Shown piece by piece: positions 1-5,274 of a stretch of 25,366 nt of DNA. The notes beneath the pieces are model-generated. The model searched no databases. It saw nothing but the letters and a program-made list of their open reading frames with translations, and was not told where the DNA came from. Positions within the stretch are counted from its first letter, which is position 1, and each line of letters begins with the position of its first letter. The translations under genes were made by a program, and so were the position numbers. The stretch spans positions 1 to 25,366 of the IMG/VR virus record IMGVR_UViG_3300021379_001019; one strand, written 5' to 3'. Source of the stretch: a virus.

Positions 1-479
1 ACCACAAGCCAATTATTAGAGGTAATGATACAGGTATCTGGAGAAGAATTATAAGCATACCTTTTAACTATAAAGTGCCAAGAGAAAAAAGAAACAAATC
101 TTTGATATTTGAGTTGCAAGAAGAAATGGGTGCAATTTTAAAGTGGGCAATAGATGGTTGTTTGAAATGGCAAAAAGAAGGACTAAAACTTCCAGATGCT
201 ATAACAAAATCTAATCAAGATTATCAAGAAGAAATGGACATCATTACAATATTCTTGAAAGACCACACAAAACCAGACCCACAATCAAAAGTATTGGCAA
301 CAAAAATATATCAAGAGTATGTAGCGTGGGCGAAGTCATCAAATGAGTGGGTGGCAAGTTCAACAATATTTGGCAGAGAATTAGGCAAACGATTTAAGAA
401 AAAAAGAACGAGCAAAGGAGTATGGTATCTTGGCTTAAAACTTAAAAGCGAGAACCCAGAATATGTATATGAAAAGTAA
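1..479 (+). CDS. Phage/plasmid primase-helicase (P4/D5 family), C-terminal end, 5' truncated
   Basis: The reading frame is open from the left edge (first whole codon at base 3) and encodes the end of a P4/D5-like replicative primase-helicase, which unwinds and primes the phage genome. The visible start reads HKPIIRGNDTGIWRRI followed by SIPF, the signature that follows the SF3 helicase core in this family (thing-to-keep GND, W-R-R, PF). After it comes the usual C-terminal winged-helix region: a WAIDGCLKWQ-x-GLKLP segment, then a Y-x-EEMD-x(4)-FL segment. Only about 158 codons are present, so the primase and Walker motifs lie outside the window. A GTG at 75 is in frame but is internal, since the conserved motif lies upstream of it. 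The end overlaps the next gene by 17 bases, indicating one operon. Confidence 0.88.
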   Translation, partial: HKPIIRGNDTGIWRRIISIPFNYKVPREKRNKSLIFELQEEMGAILKWAIDGCLKWQKEGLKLPDAITKSNQDYQEEMDIITIFLKDHTKPDPQSKVLATKIYQEYVAWAKSSNEWVASSTIFGRELGKRFKKKRTSKGVWYLGLKLKSENPEYVYEK

Positions 480-837
480 TGTAAAGAAAATAGGAAATCA
501 AACAGAAAAAGATTTTGCTAACTTAATGTTCAACAAAGGTTGGTGGGTGCATCTTTTAAATGACAAAGTAAATGGTCAACCCTTTGATGTCATTATGGCA
601 AAGAATAGTGCTGTTTGGTTTTTAGATGTAAAAAATGTAAGTGGTAAAAATTACTTCTTACATAATAGAATAGAACCAAATCAAAAATCATCAATGAAAA
701 TGTTGATGAAACGAGGCATCTCAAATGTGGGTTTTGTTATTTGCTTTGATGGTGAATGGTATTTACTTAAATATAGCAAAATTGATTTTGATAAACCAAG
801 AACATTGAAACGAGATTGCATTAGGGTATTGATATGA
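463..837 (+). CDS. RecU-like Holliday junction resolvase / PD-(D/E)xK nuclease
   Basis: This 124-aa protein fits a small RecU-type nuclease that cuts branched DNA made during replication and recombination. The family's catalytic layout is visible: E15 in GNQTEKDFA, D42 in GQPFDVI, then D55-x-K57 in WFLDVKN (Asp where RecU often has Glu), and Q74 in a helix (EPNQKSSM). Hydrophobic beta strands surround these residues, and the end (FVICFDGEWYLL) resembles the last core strands of the fold. An ATG at 469 is an alternative start; both are preceded only by a weak purine stretch. It overlaps the primase gene upstream and the 23-aa gene downstream (ATGA), so the three are probably translated together. 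The family level call is good, but the exact substrate is inferred. Confidence 0.78.
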   Translation: MYMKSNVKKIGNQTEKDFANLMFNKGWWVHLLNDKVNGQPFDVIMAKNSAVWFLDVKNVSGKNYFLHNRIEPNQKSSMKMLMKRGISNVGFVICFDGEWYLLKYSKIDFDKPRTLKRDCIRVLI

Positions 838-905
838 TATTCTATTTAATCGCATTATTTATAGGAATTTTATTTGGTTGGCTAATGCTTTTTATTAAAA
901 AATAA
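834..905 (+). CDS. 23-aa single-pass membrane microprotein
   Basis: A short frame whose ATG overlaps the TGA of the resolvase gene (ATGA at 834-837), the arrangement of a translationally coupled gene. The peptide begins MIFYLIALFIGILFGWLM and ends FIKK, so nearly all of it is one hydrophobic helix with a glycine-spaced face (G-x(3)-G) and a positive C-terminal tail. It would insert into the cytoplasmic membrane with the lysines probably inside. There is no family I recognise. It could be a holin-like, regulatory or superinfection-related peptide, but nothing shows which. The main support is the coupling and the coherent transmembrane composition; in AT-rich DNA such frames can also occur by chance. 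Confidence 0.5.
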   Translation: MIFYLIALFIGILFGWLMLFIKK

Positions 906-933
906 TTAAAGTAAAAAAAAATAATCTTTTTTA

Positions 934-960
934 TTGACATTCTCTTTAAGTTATGATAAT
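934..960 (+). promoter_or_regulatory. Predicted sigma70-type promoter
   Basis: A perfect -35 box TTGACA (934-939) follows an A/T tract. Candidate -10 boxes downstream are GATAAT (955-960, 15-bp spacer) and TAATAT (957-962, 17-bp spacer). It lies in the only gap of about 100 bases between the resolvase cluster and the 94-aa gene and would start transcription near 966-969, just before a hairpin. It likely drives the small-gene cluster that contains the two ribozymes. Confidence 0.65.
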
Positions 961-969
961 ATGTAAATG

Positions 970-987
970 TAAGGCAAGGAAGCCTTA
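970..987 (+). promoter_or_regulatory. 5'-proximal leader hairpin
   Basis: TAAGGC (970-975) pairs perfectly with GCCTTA (982-987) around a six-base loop AAGGAA. It starts within a few bases of the predicted transcription start and ends five bases before the Shine-Dalgarno AAAGGAG of the next gene. It may protect the 5' end or modulate initiation. Confidence 0.45.
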
Positions 988-1005
988 ACATAAAGGAGAA
1001 AAGAA

Positions 1006-1290
1006 ATGAGAACATTATATTGGAATGTAAGAAGAAAAGTAGTAACAACCTTGTTAGCTTATGATGAGTGTGATGTATGGTATTACAAAGATAGAGATAG
1101 ATATGAAGTAACACCAAATGCTATGTTAACTGCAGAACCACAAAATAGAGTATTGGTAGCAACATATTATCAAAAAGATTTCTTCAAAAATGATGAAGAA
1201 AGAATAGCATTATATCAAGCATATGAAAAAGCATACAAACCATTATATAGTTTACAACTTGAAGAAGATAAATGGGGGACTAATTTATAA
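1006..1290 (+). CDS. Hypothetical protein (94 aa), first gene of the ribozyme cluster
   Basis: An unrecognised 94-aa soluble protein rich in Tyr and charged residues. It starts MRTLYWNVRRKVVTTLL, with a DECDVWYYKDRDRYEV segment in the middle and a helical-looking, acidic end. There is no signal peptide or membrane segment. The ATG is well placed behind AAAGGAGAA (992-1000), and the promoter at 934-960 lies just upstream. Its TAA (1288-1290) sits only four bases before the catalytic C-GAAA strand of the first hammerhead ribozyme, so cleavage would leave this mRNA with a ribozyme stem III hairpin and a 2',3'-cyclic phosphate at its 3' end. Function is unknown. Confidence 0.75.
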   Translation: MRTLYWNVRRKVVTTLLAYDECDVWYYKDRDRYEVTPNAMLTAEPQNRVLVATYYQKDFFKNDEERIALYQAYEKAYKPLYSLQLEEDKWGTNL

Positions 1291-1292
1291 AA

Positions 1293-1353
1293 TGCGAAAC
1301 ACCCTACGGGGTGTCTTGGTGAGATGGGCTACACCAACTGATGAGTTAGCCTA
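1293..1353 (+). ncRNA. Type II hammerhead ribozyme, copy 1
   Basis: All parts of a hammerhead are present in the order of the stem II-open (type II) permutation. C1295-GAA(1296-1298) is followed by stem III (1299-1304 with 1309-1314, six pairs capped by a UACG tetraloop closed by C-G). Then come U1314-C1315 and stem I (UUGGUG 1316-1321 with CACCAA 1332-1337), followed by the core CUGAUGA (1338-1344) and G1345, which pairs with C1295. The cleavage site is predicted between C1315 and U1316. Stem II is very short (G-C plus a U-G wobble). It appears to be supplemented by a pseudoknot in which stem I loop bases 1325-1330 pair with 1348-1353 (one G-U), plus A1331-U1347. The structure ends at the Shine-Dalgarno of the next gene. 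It lies entirely between two genes. Confidence 0.92.
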
Positions 1354-1367
1354 AGGAGAAATGAAAA

Positions 1368-1637
1368 ATGAAAAAGAAATATTATGTTGTTAGATGGGAA
1401 ATAGCCGTTTACAATATGCTTAACAATTATGCAAGAGGTTATGAAGTATATACAAACAAAAAAGAAGCAGAAAAAAAAGTAGAAAATTTAAAAAAAATAC
1501 ATTTCTACGATAGCTTAAAGGTAGAACTATTTCATTTAAAAGGTTGGGAATTAAGCAATATGATAAGTAAAAACCCAGAAAAAACTGAAAAAACAAATTA
1601 TGGTTATGTTCAAAACAAAGGCTTTGAATTTCACTAA
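1368..1637 (+). CDS. Hypothetical protein (89 aa) carried between two hammerhead ribozymes
   Basis: An unrecognised 89-aa basic protein beginning MKKKYYVVRWEIAVYNML, with an all-charged helix in the middle (KKEAEKKVENLKK) and no membrane segment. The start pattern K-K-YYVVRWE and a following 'Y-x-NKKEAEKKVE' resemble small proteins that read and index residues along a strand-helix unit, but I assign no family. The start is set by AAGGAG (1353-1358), seven bases before ATG 1368; an ATG at 1361 is out of frame and soon stops. The whole gene is inside the 350-nt RNA (1316-1665) released by the two ribozymes, with its stop five bases before the second catalytic strand. Its function is unknown, but its position makes it the apparent cargo of the cassette. 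Confidence 0.75.
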   Translation: MKKKYYVVRWEIAVYNMLNNYARGYEVYTNKKEAEKKVENLKKIHFYDSLKVELFHLKGWELSNMISKNPEKTEKTNYGYVQNKGFEFH

Positions 1638-1640
1638 TAA

Positions 1641-1703
1641 ATGCGAAACCCACAAAGCGTGGGTCTTGGGGAAATGGACTACCCCAACTGATGAGCAAGT
1701 CCA
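1641..1703 (+). ncRNA. Type II hammerhead ribozyme, copy 2
   Basis: Second complete copy, same strand and permutation. C1644-GAA(1645-1647) is followed by stem III (1648-1653 with 1659-1664, AAAGC loop), U1664-C1665, stem I (UUGGGG 1666-1671 with CCCCAA 1682-1687) and the core CUGAUGA (1688-1694). Stem II pairs G1695-C1644, C1696-G1643 and A1697-U1642. A six-pair pseudoknot joins loop UGGACU (1675-1680) to AGUCCA (1698-1703). The cut is predicted between C1665 and U1666. Compared with copy 1 there are compensatory changes in stem III (two pairs), stem I (U-A to G-C) and the pseudoknot (G-C to A-U), with different stem III loops. That is the pattern of selection on structure rather than recent duplication. 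Confidence 0.93.
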
Positions 1704-1719
1704 GAAAGGGTATTGTAAT

Positions 1720-2043
1720 ATGAAATATACAAAAGATTATTTATTAGAGTTGGAGTTCAATGATTTAGTTTACATCTGGAATGATTTTTGTAGAGAGAAT
1801 GATTGGAATGACAATGAAGTTTTTGAAAATGACCAATATGGTTTAGAATTAGTTTTTGCTGGTAAAGATAATTTACAAGATTTAGCAAGAGCAATACATT
1901 ATGGTAGTTATAACTATCAAGACACACATTTTTGTTTTGATGGAATGGGTCATATCAACTCATTCAGTTGGACTAATGAACTTTTAGATTTTATTGATGA
2001 AGATGAATTATTAAATTGGTTAAATGAAAGAGAGGAAGAATAA
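1720..2043 (+). CDS. Hypothetical acidic protein (107 aa)
   Basis: An unrecognised acidic protein beginning MKYTKDYLLELEFNDLVY, with aromatic and Asn/Asp-rich stretches (NDFCRENDWND, HFCFDGMGHINSFSW) and an acidic end. The frame is open back to 1600, but that extension would translate the second ribozyme. ATG 1720 has AGAAAGGG (1703-1710) at a good distance, so I start there. It is the first gene downstream of the second ribozyme: after cleavage its mRNA would begin with the stem I hairpin at base 1666. Acidic, compact phage proteins in such early clusters are sometimes DNA mimics or inhibitors of host enzymes, but nothing here proves that. Its TAA shares its last base with the next ATG (TAATG). 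Confidence 0.72.
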   Translation: MKYTKDYLLELEFNDLVYIWNDFCRENDWNDNEVFENDQYGLELVFAGKDNLQDLARAIHYGSYNYQDTHFCFDGMGHINSFSWTNELLDFIDEDELLNWLNEREEE

Positions 2044-2255
2044 TGTTTGTATTAGTTAGGAATGTCAAAACACAAGAACTTTATTTTGTGAGAGAGATTG
2101 GTCAAAATGAAGTGTTAATATCTTGGCAAGAATGTCAGAGATTAGAAACTTTTGTAAAGTGGTGTGCCTATAATAATTTAGAACCAAAAGAAGCAACATC
2201 ACTTGAAAAGTTTAGTTCAATGTTACAAGAAGAAAGACAAGGAGTATCAGAATGA
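2043..2255 (+). CDS. Hypothetical protein (70 aa)
   Basis: An unrecognised small protein beginning MFVLVRNVKTQELYFVREIG. The first 35 residues alternate hydrophobic and polar like a small beta sheet, followed by a helical second half (WCAYNNLEPKEATSLEKFS). Its start overlaps the preceding stop (TAATG at 2041-2045), with GAGAGGAAG upstream as ribosome binding site. Its end overlaps the next gene by ATGA (2252-2255). It is therefore an internal gene of a coupled operon. Function unknown. Confidence 0.68.
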   Translation: MFVLVRNVKTQELYFVREIGQNEVLISWQECQRLETFVKWCAYNNLEPKEATSLEKFSSMLQEERQGVSE

Positions 2256-2491
2256 AATTAAAACAATATGAGCTATATGGTTTTATGAGAGAAGTAGCAA
2301 AAAAAATGAATATAAAATTAGATTTGACCATTAAGTTTGCAATGTTTTTTGAAGAACTAATTAAATATCTTATACAGTTGGGACATCTGCCAAGAACCAT
2401 TACAACAGATGAAACACTACTTGATATTTATGATACGATTTATATGAAGGCATCAAGTTTTTGGGAAAATCAGTTAGGAAGGTTATATTAA
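2252..2491 (+). CDS. Hypothetical helical protein (79 aa)
   Basis: An unrecognised protein that looks mostly helical, with segments MREVAKKMNIKLDL and FFEELIKYLIQLGHL and an aromatic C-terminal part. There is no clear membrane helix, signal or metal site. Translation is probably coupled to the gene before it (ATGA at 2252-2255), with AAGGAG (2238-2243) as Shine-Dalgarno. The next gene starts one base after its stop. Its role is unknown; it could be a small regulator or a host-takeover protein. Confidence 0.66.
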   Translation: MKLKQYELYGFMREVAKKMNIKLDLTIKFAMFFEELIKYLIQLGHLPRTITTDETLLDIYDTIYMKASSFWENQLGRLY

Positions 2492-2492
2492 A

Positions 2493-2723
2493 ATGGAAAA
2501 ATGCTGGTATGCAGTAGATGATGAGTTATTTCAAGATTATGATGATGCTTATGATTATTTAGTATCTATGAATGAGGGTGGCAGTAGCGATTACTATGAT
2601 GAACTTTGTGAGCAAGAAATTTATGAAGTTTGTGGTATCGTAGAGTTAGCTGAATTTTGTGAGGGTGAAGAAGGTTGTATTGCATATTATGACAAGAACT
2701 TCATCACATCTAAAAATGAATAG
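2493..2723 (+). CDS. Hypothetical strongly acidic protein (76 aa)
   Basis: A very acidic, Tyr- and Asp-rich protein: DDELFQDYDDAYDYLVSM near the start and a CEGEEGC element near the end. It has five cysteines and few basic residues. Such composition is typical of DNA-mimic or inhibitor proteins of phages, though that is only analogy; antirestriction or anti-repressor roles are possible. It begins one base after the previous stop, with a weak GGAAGG (2476-2481) upstream. Its end overlaps the helicase start by eight bases. Confidence 0.66.
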   Translation: MEKCWYAVDDELFQDYDDAYDYLVSMNEGGSSDYYDELCEQEIYEVCGIVELAEFCEGEEGCIAYYDKNFITSKNE

Positions 2724-4062
2724 CGTTATTAGTAACAAGATTATTGTAGAAAATTATAATATGGCACTACTTAATTATTGTGAAAACAATTTAGTGCTTG
2801 ATAACCCTGATTATTATGTAGCAAAAAAAATGGGTAGATGGACAGGTAATATTGATAAAAAACTTTACCTATATGAACGATTAGGAAATAAAATTTATTT
2901 ACCATTTGGTGAACTAAATAATGTATGGGACATTATCAAAGATACACCATATGAGCTTGATTTTGCACCGTTTAAGGAATTAGAAATGCAAGGTAATGTT
3001 AGTTTATATGACTACCAAAAAAAAGCTCTTAAAACGCTAAAAAATGCAAAGGGTGGTGTCTTGGAAGCACCGTGTGGTTCTGGTAAAACACAAATAGGTA
3101 TTGCACTAATAAAAGCATTAGGTCAAAAAGCTTTATGGCTCACCCATACAAAAGACCTATTGATACAAAGTAAGAAACGAGCAGAGCATTATTTTGATGG
3201 TGATTTTGGAACAATTACCAATGGCAAAGTAGATATTGGTGAGGACATAACATTTGCTACTGTTCAGACAATGACTAAATTAGATTTATCAGAATATGCA
3301 AAAGAATGGAATGTGATTATTGTAGATGAGTGTCATAGAGTAGCAGGAACACCAACAAAAGTGATGCAATTTTACAGGGTCTTATCTAATCTAAAAGCCA
3401 GACACAAATTTGGTTTGTCAGCAACACTTGACAGGGTAGATGGTTTACTCAAAAGCACTTTCTCACTACTTGGGACTATGGCATATAGTATTGCCCCAGA
3501 AGAAGTTGGTGATAAAATTATGAAAGCCAGACATCAAATGATAGCAACTGATTTAGGTGATAGTGAGAAATATTTAGAAACAGATGGGACATTTAACTAC
3601 ATCAAATTGATAGATTATATAACAAATAATCAAGATAGAAATGTAGAGATTGTGAATAGAATTTATAGAGAACCAGACCATCACCATTTGGTGCTAACTC
3701 ATAGGGTAGAACATATCAGAACGCTACACCATTTACTACATAGCATTGGTGTTGATGCCCTGATGATAAATGGTAAAATACCAAAAGATGTGAGAGAGCA
3801 TATGTTACAACAGATGAGAGAAGGAAAAAAGAAAGTATTGATTGCTACTTATACACTTGCTAAAGAAGGTTTAGATATACCAATACTTGATAGGCTACAT
3901 TTAGCAACACCCAATAAAAACAGAGCTGTCATCAAACAAAGTGCAGGGCGTATTGAGAGGAGTGTAGATGGAAAAGACACCCCTGTTATCTATGATTATG
4001 TAGATGTGAATATCAATTACTGTTTGGGAATGTATAAAAAGAGAAAAAGTATCTTAAAATAG
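2716..4062 (+). CDS. SF2 DEAD/DEAH-box helicase
   Basis: An ATP-dependent superfamily 2 nucleic acid helicase or translocase, 449 aa from ATG 2716. A Q/Y-rich entry (LYDYQKKALKTL) precedes motif I APCGSGKT (118-125). Motif Ia is LTHTKDLL, motif II is DECH (204-207) and motif III is SAT (235-237). The second RecA domain has LVLTHRV, then ATYTLAKEGLDIP (motif V) and QSAGRIER (motif VI, 408-415). The layout resembles the RAD25/UvsW-like phage helicases that act in replication, repair and fork reversal. The frame is open from 2659, where GTG or ATG (2689) starts are possible. ATG 2716 is chosen for its short overlap with the preceding gene, but it lacks a strong Shine-Dalgarno, so the start is uncertain. 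It is the last gene before a non-coding gap. Confidence 0.92.
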   Translation: MNSVISNKIIVENYNMALLNYCENNLVLDNPDYYVAKKMGRWTGNIDKKLYLYERLGNKIYLPFGELNNVWDIIKDTPYELDFAPFKELEMQGNVSLYDYQKKALKTLKNAKGGVLEAPCGSGKTQIGIALIKALGQKALWLTHTKDLLIQSKKRAEHYFDGDFGTITNGKVDIGEDITFATVQTMTKLDLSEYAKEWNVIIVDECHRVAGTPTKVMQFYRVLSNLKARHKFGLSATLDRVDGLLKSTFSLLGTMAYSIAPEEVGDKIMKARHQMIATDLGDSEKYLETDGTFNYIKLIDYITNNQDRNVEIVNRIYREPDHHHLVLTHRVEHIRTLHHLLHSIGVDALMINGKIPKDVREHMLQQMREGKKKVLIATYTLAKEGLDIPILDRLHLATPNKNRAVIKQSAGRIERSVDGKDTPVIYDYVDVNINYCLGMYKKRKSILK

Positions 4063-4244
4063 TGCCACTTTTTCCACCAAACCACTATAATATAGGTGAG
4101 GGTGAAAAAAAGATACCTTATTTTAGGTATAATAGTAGTAGAAAGTTAAAAAAAATCGTTATTAAGGTTGTAAAAGGGGGCAACTTTAAGTATAACAATA
4201 ATGAAGGGGAGTAAAAAAAATTATGAAAAGAGGTGAATTGTAAA
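4063..4244 (+). promoter_or_regulatory. Non-coding spacer with promoter-like boxes and hairpins
   Basis: About 180 bases with no supported gene. It holds three -10-like boxes (TATAAT 4086-4091, TATAAT 4128-4133, TATAAC 4191-4196). The last has TTGTAA (4168-4173) 17 bp upstream. Hairpins include ATACCT (4113-4118) with AGGTAT (4125-4130), and AAGGTTG (4164-4170) with CAACTTT (4181-4187, one G-U). Neither hairpin has a following T-run, so I do not call a terminator. It probably carries the promoter for the next four small genes. Confidence 0.4.
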
Positions 4245-4472
4245 ATGTGGCACGATTGGGTAATAGAAAAACGAGCAGGTGATATTTACACTTATTCAAT
4301 GTTAGGTGGTAGTGGTGATGAATATACGCTATATATCAATGAAGAATTTTGTGGGTATCTTTACAACAAAAGTTATGTTCAAACTGTTTGTGAATTGATA
4401 GAAAATTCAGATGATAATAAAATCATCAGATTAGTAACAAAAAATAAACCAATTACGGAGTGGCAAAAATGA
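4245..4472 (+). CDS. Small paralogous protein A (75 aa)
   Basis: An unrecognised 75-aa protein (MWHDWVIEKRAGDIYTYSM). A GTG at 4233 is in frame but sits inside the Shine-Dalgarno AGAGGTGA (4229-4236); ATG 4245 at eight bases is the better start. It is clearly related to the gene directly after it: both have GDIYxY, then I-N-x-E-x(2)-GY, and then an I-E-x(3)-DN-x-IIR-x-V-x-K end. The pattern suggests a small alpha/beta fold. It is linked to its paralogue by an ATGA overlap (4469-4472). Function unknown. Confidence 0.68.
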   Translation: MWHDWVIEKRAGDIYTYSMLGGSGDEYTLYINEEFCGYLYNKSYVQTVCELIENSDDNKIIRLVTKNKPITEWQK

Positions 4473-4723
4473 AACGATTAGTTTTAAATCATTATGTATG
4501 TGAGATACGAAATGGAGACATATACAACTATGCTTTCATTGGTTTAGATGAGGGTGGTGAAATTCTCATTGACATCAATGATGAATATGTGGGTTATGTA
4601 TTTGATAATGACTATGCAAAACAAATATTAAATAGAATAGAGAAAGGTGAGGACAACGAAATTATAAGAATGGTTGTCAAAAGGGAAGCGAGTTATGAAA
4701 AGAAAAGACTTGAAGTTGCTTAA
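4469..4723 (+). CDS. Small paralogous protein B (84 aa)
   Basis: An unrecognised 84-aa protein beginning MKRLVLNHYVCEIRNGDIY. It is a diverged tandem copy of the gene before it, with the same GDIYxY, INDEYVGY and DNEIIRMVVK blocks in the same order. A GTG at 4460 is in frame, but ATG 4469 has ACGGAG (4455-4460) at eight bases and gives the ATGA coupling. It extends about ten residues further at the C terminus than copy A, into a Lys/Arg/Glu-rich tail that overlaps the next gene. Two diverged copies side by side suggest a heterodimer or target-range diversification; that is inference. Confidence 0.68.
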   Translation: MKRLVLNHYVCEIRNGDIYNYAFIGLDEGGEILIDINDEYVGYVFDNDYAKQILNRIEKGEDNEIIRMVVKREASYEKKRLEVA

Positions 4724-4931
4724 TGATGATGAGATGATGAAACAATTTGCTATTATATCTTCTGCCTGTGTTCCAGAAAAATTAGTAGATTTACAATACA
4801 AAAAGAATGACAAGGCAAATATAGATAGAATTGCAAAATACAAAGAAATGGTCAACGATTATTTGACCTGTGTCAGAGAGTTAAAAAGCAGGGGGTTTGC
4901 TTTACAAGAAATAATGGACATTAAATTGTGA
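4695..4931 (+). CDS. Hypothetical helical protein (78 aa)
   Basis: An unrecognised, mostly helical and charged protein (MKRKDLKLLNDDEMMKQFA) ending with RELKSRGFALQEIMDIKL. The second half, with a K-Y-K-E-M-V-N-D-Y-L helix, looks like a small coiled-coil or helix-turn-helix-like unit, but no family is recognised. ATG 4695 is preferred over the in-frame TTG at 4674 because AGGGAAGCGAG lies just upstream. It overlaps paralogue B by 29 bases and the following gene by GTGA (4928-4931). Confidence 0.62.
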   Translation: MKRKDLKLLNDDEMMKQFAIISSACVPEKLVDLQYKKNDKANIDRIAKYKEMVNDYLTCVRELKSRGFALQEIMDIKL

Positions 4932-5107
4932 AGGTCGTAGCGTGTTTGTTGAAGGTGGGAAACCAATACATCTCACCAAAACTTACGCTAACAAATGCAC
5001 CAGAAGAAGCACTTGTGGTCTTTGGTAAGCGTAAAGCAAAGCGTAGCAGAGATATGATTATCAAATTGAGCAAAGGTTTGGTAAAACCAGAGGTGGTTAT
5101 AAAATAG
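4928..5107 (+). CDS. Hypothetical small basic protein (59 aa)
   Basis: A frame starting with GTG inside the previous stop (GTGA at 4928-4931). It encodes a 59-aa basic protein with a short beta-like start (MKVVACLLKVGNQYIS), a middle ALVVFGK segment and an Arg/Lys-rich KRKAKRSRD stretch. The end (IIKLSKGLVKPEVVIK) is again strand-like. The basic patch could bind nucleic acid. It lies at the end of the small-gene cluster, just before the 326-base leader of the packaging genes. Support is the overlap and the sensible composition; no family is recognised. Confidence 0.5.
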   Translation: MKVVACLLKVGNQYISPKLTLTNAPEEALVVFGKRKAKRSRDMIIKLSKGLVKPEVVIK

Positions 5108-5258
5108 TGTATAGTGTGTAGGGTTTGAGGCATTTTTCACTAAACTATTATATATTTTTTTCTCATATGGGACTTTATGGAAAAACCATCTCAACTATAC
5201 ATACCCTACATTTTTTATAAAAAAACCTTGCTTTTTTGAATAATTTGATTTATTATTG

Positions 5259-5267
5259 TGTTATAAG
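5259..5267 (+). promoter_or_regulatory. Predicted extended -10 promoter for the packaging/head operon
   Basis: TGTTATAAG (5259-5267) matches the extended -10 form TGnTATAAT with one mismatch. A weak TTGAAT lies at 5236-5241, about 20 bp upstream. The start would fall near 5273-5275, which is the first base of the 13-bp helix that closes the downstream RNA fold. Confidence 0.42.
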
Positions 5268-5274
5268 GTAGTGT

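Noticed and set aside
834-837. TGA as a tryptophan codon (Mollicute-type code)
   Set aside because: TGA ends several genes at tight ATGA/GTGA junctions and Trp is encoded by TGG throughout.
842-1117. Minus-strand frames, here and throughout (for example 6472-6840, 10442-10756, 20989-21447)
   Set aside because: They are shadows of well-supported + strand genes, with Leu/Phe/Ser-rich compositions and no ribosome sites.
1600-1719. Frame extension of the 107-aa gene upstream to 1600
   Set aside because: It would translate the whole second hammerhead ribozyme. ATG 1720 has a proper Shine-Dalgarno.
4233-4244. GTG start for the 75-aa paralogue
   Set aside because: This GTG is part of the Shine-Dalgarno AGAGGTGA that serves ATG 4245.
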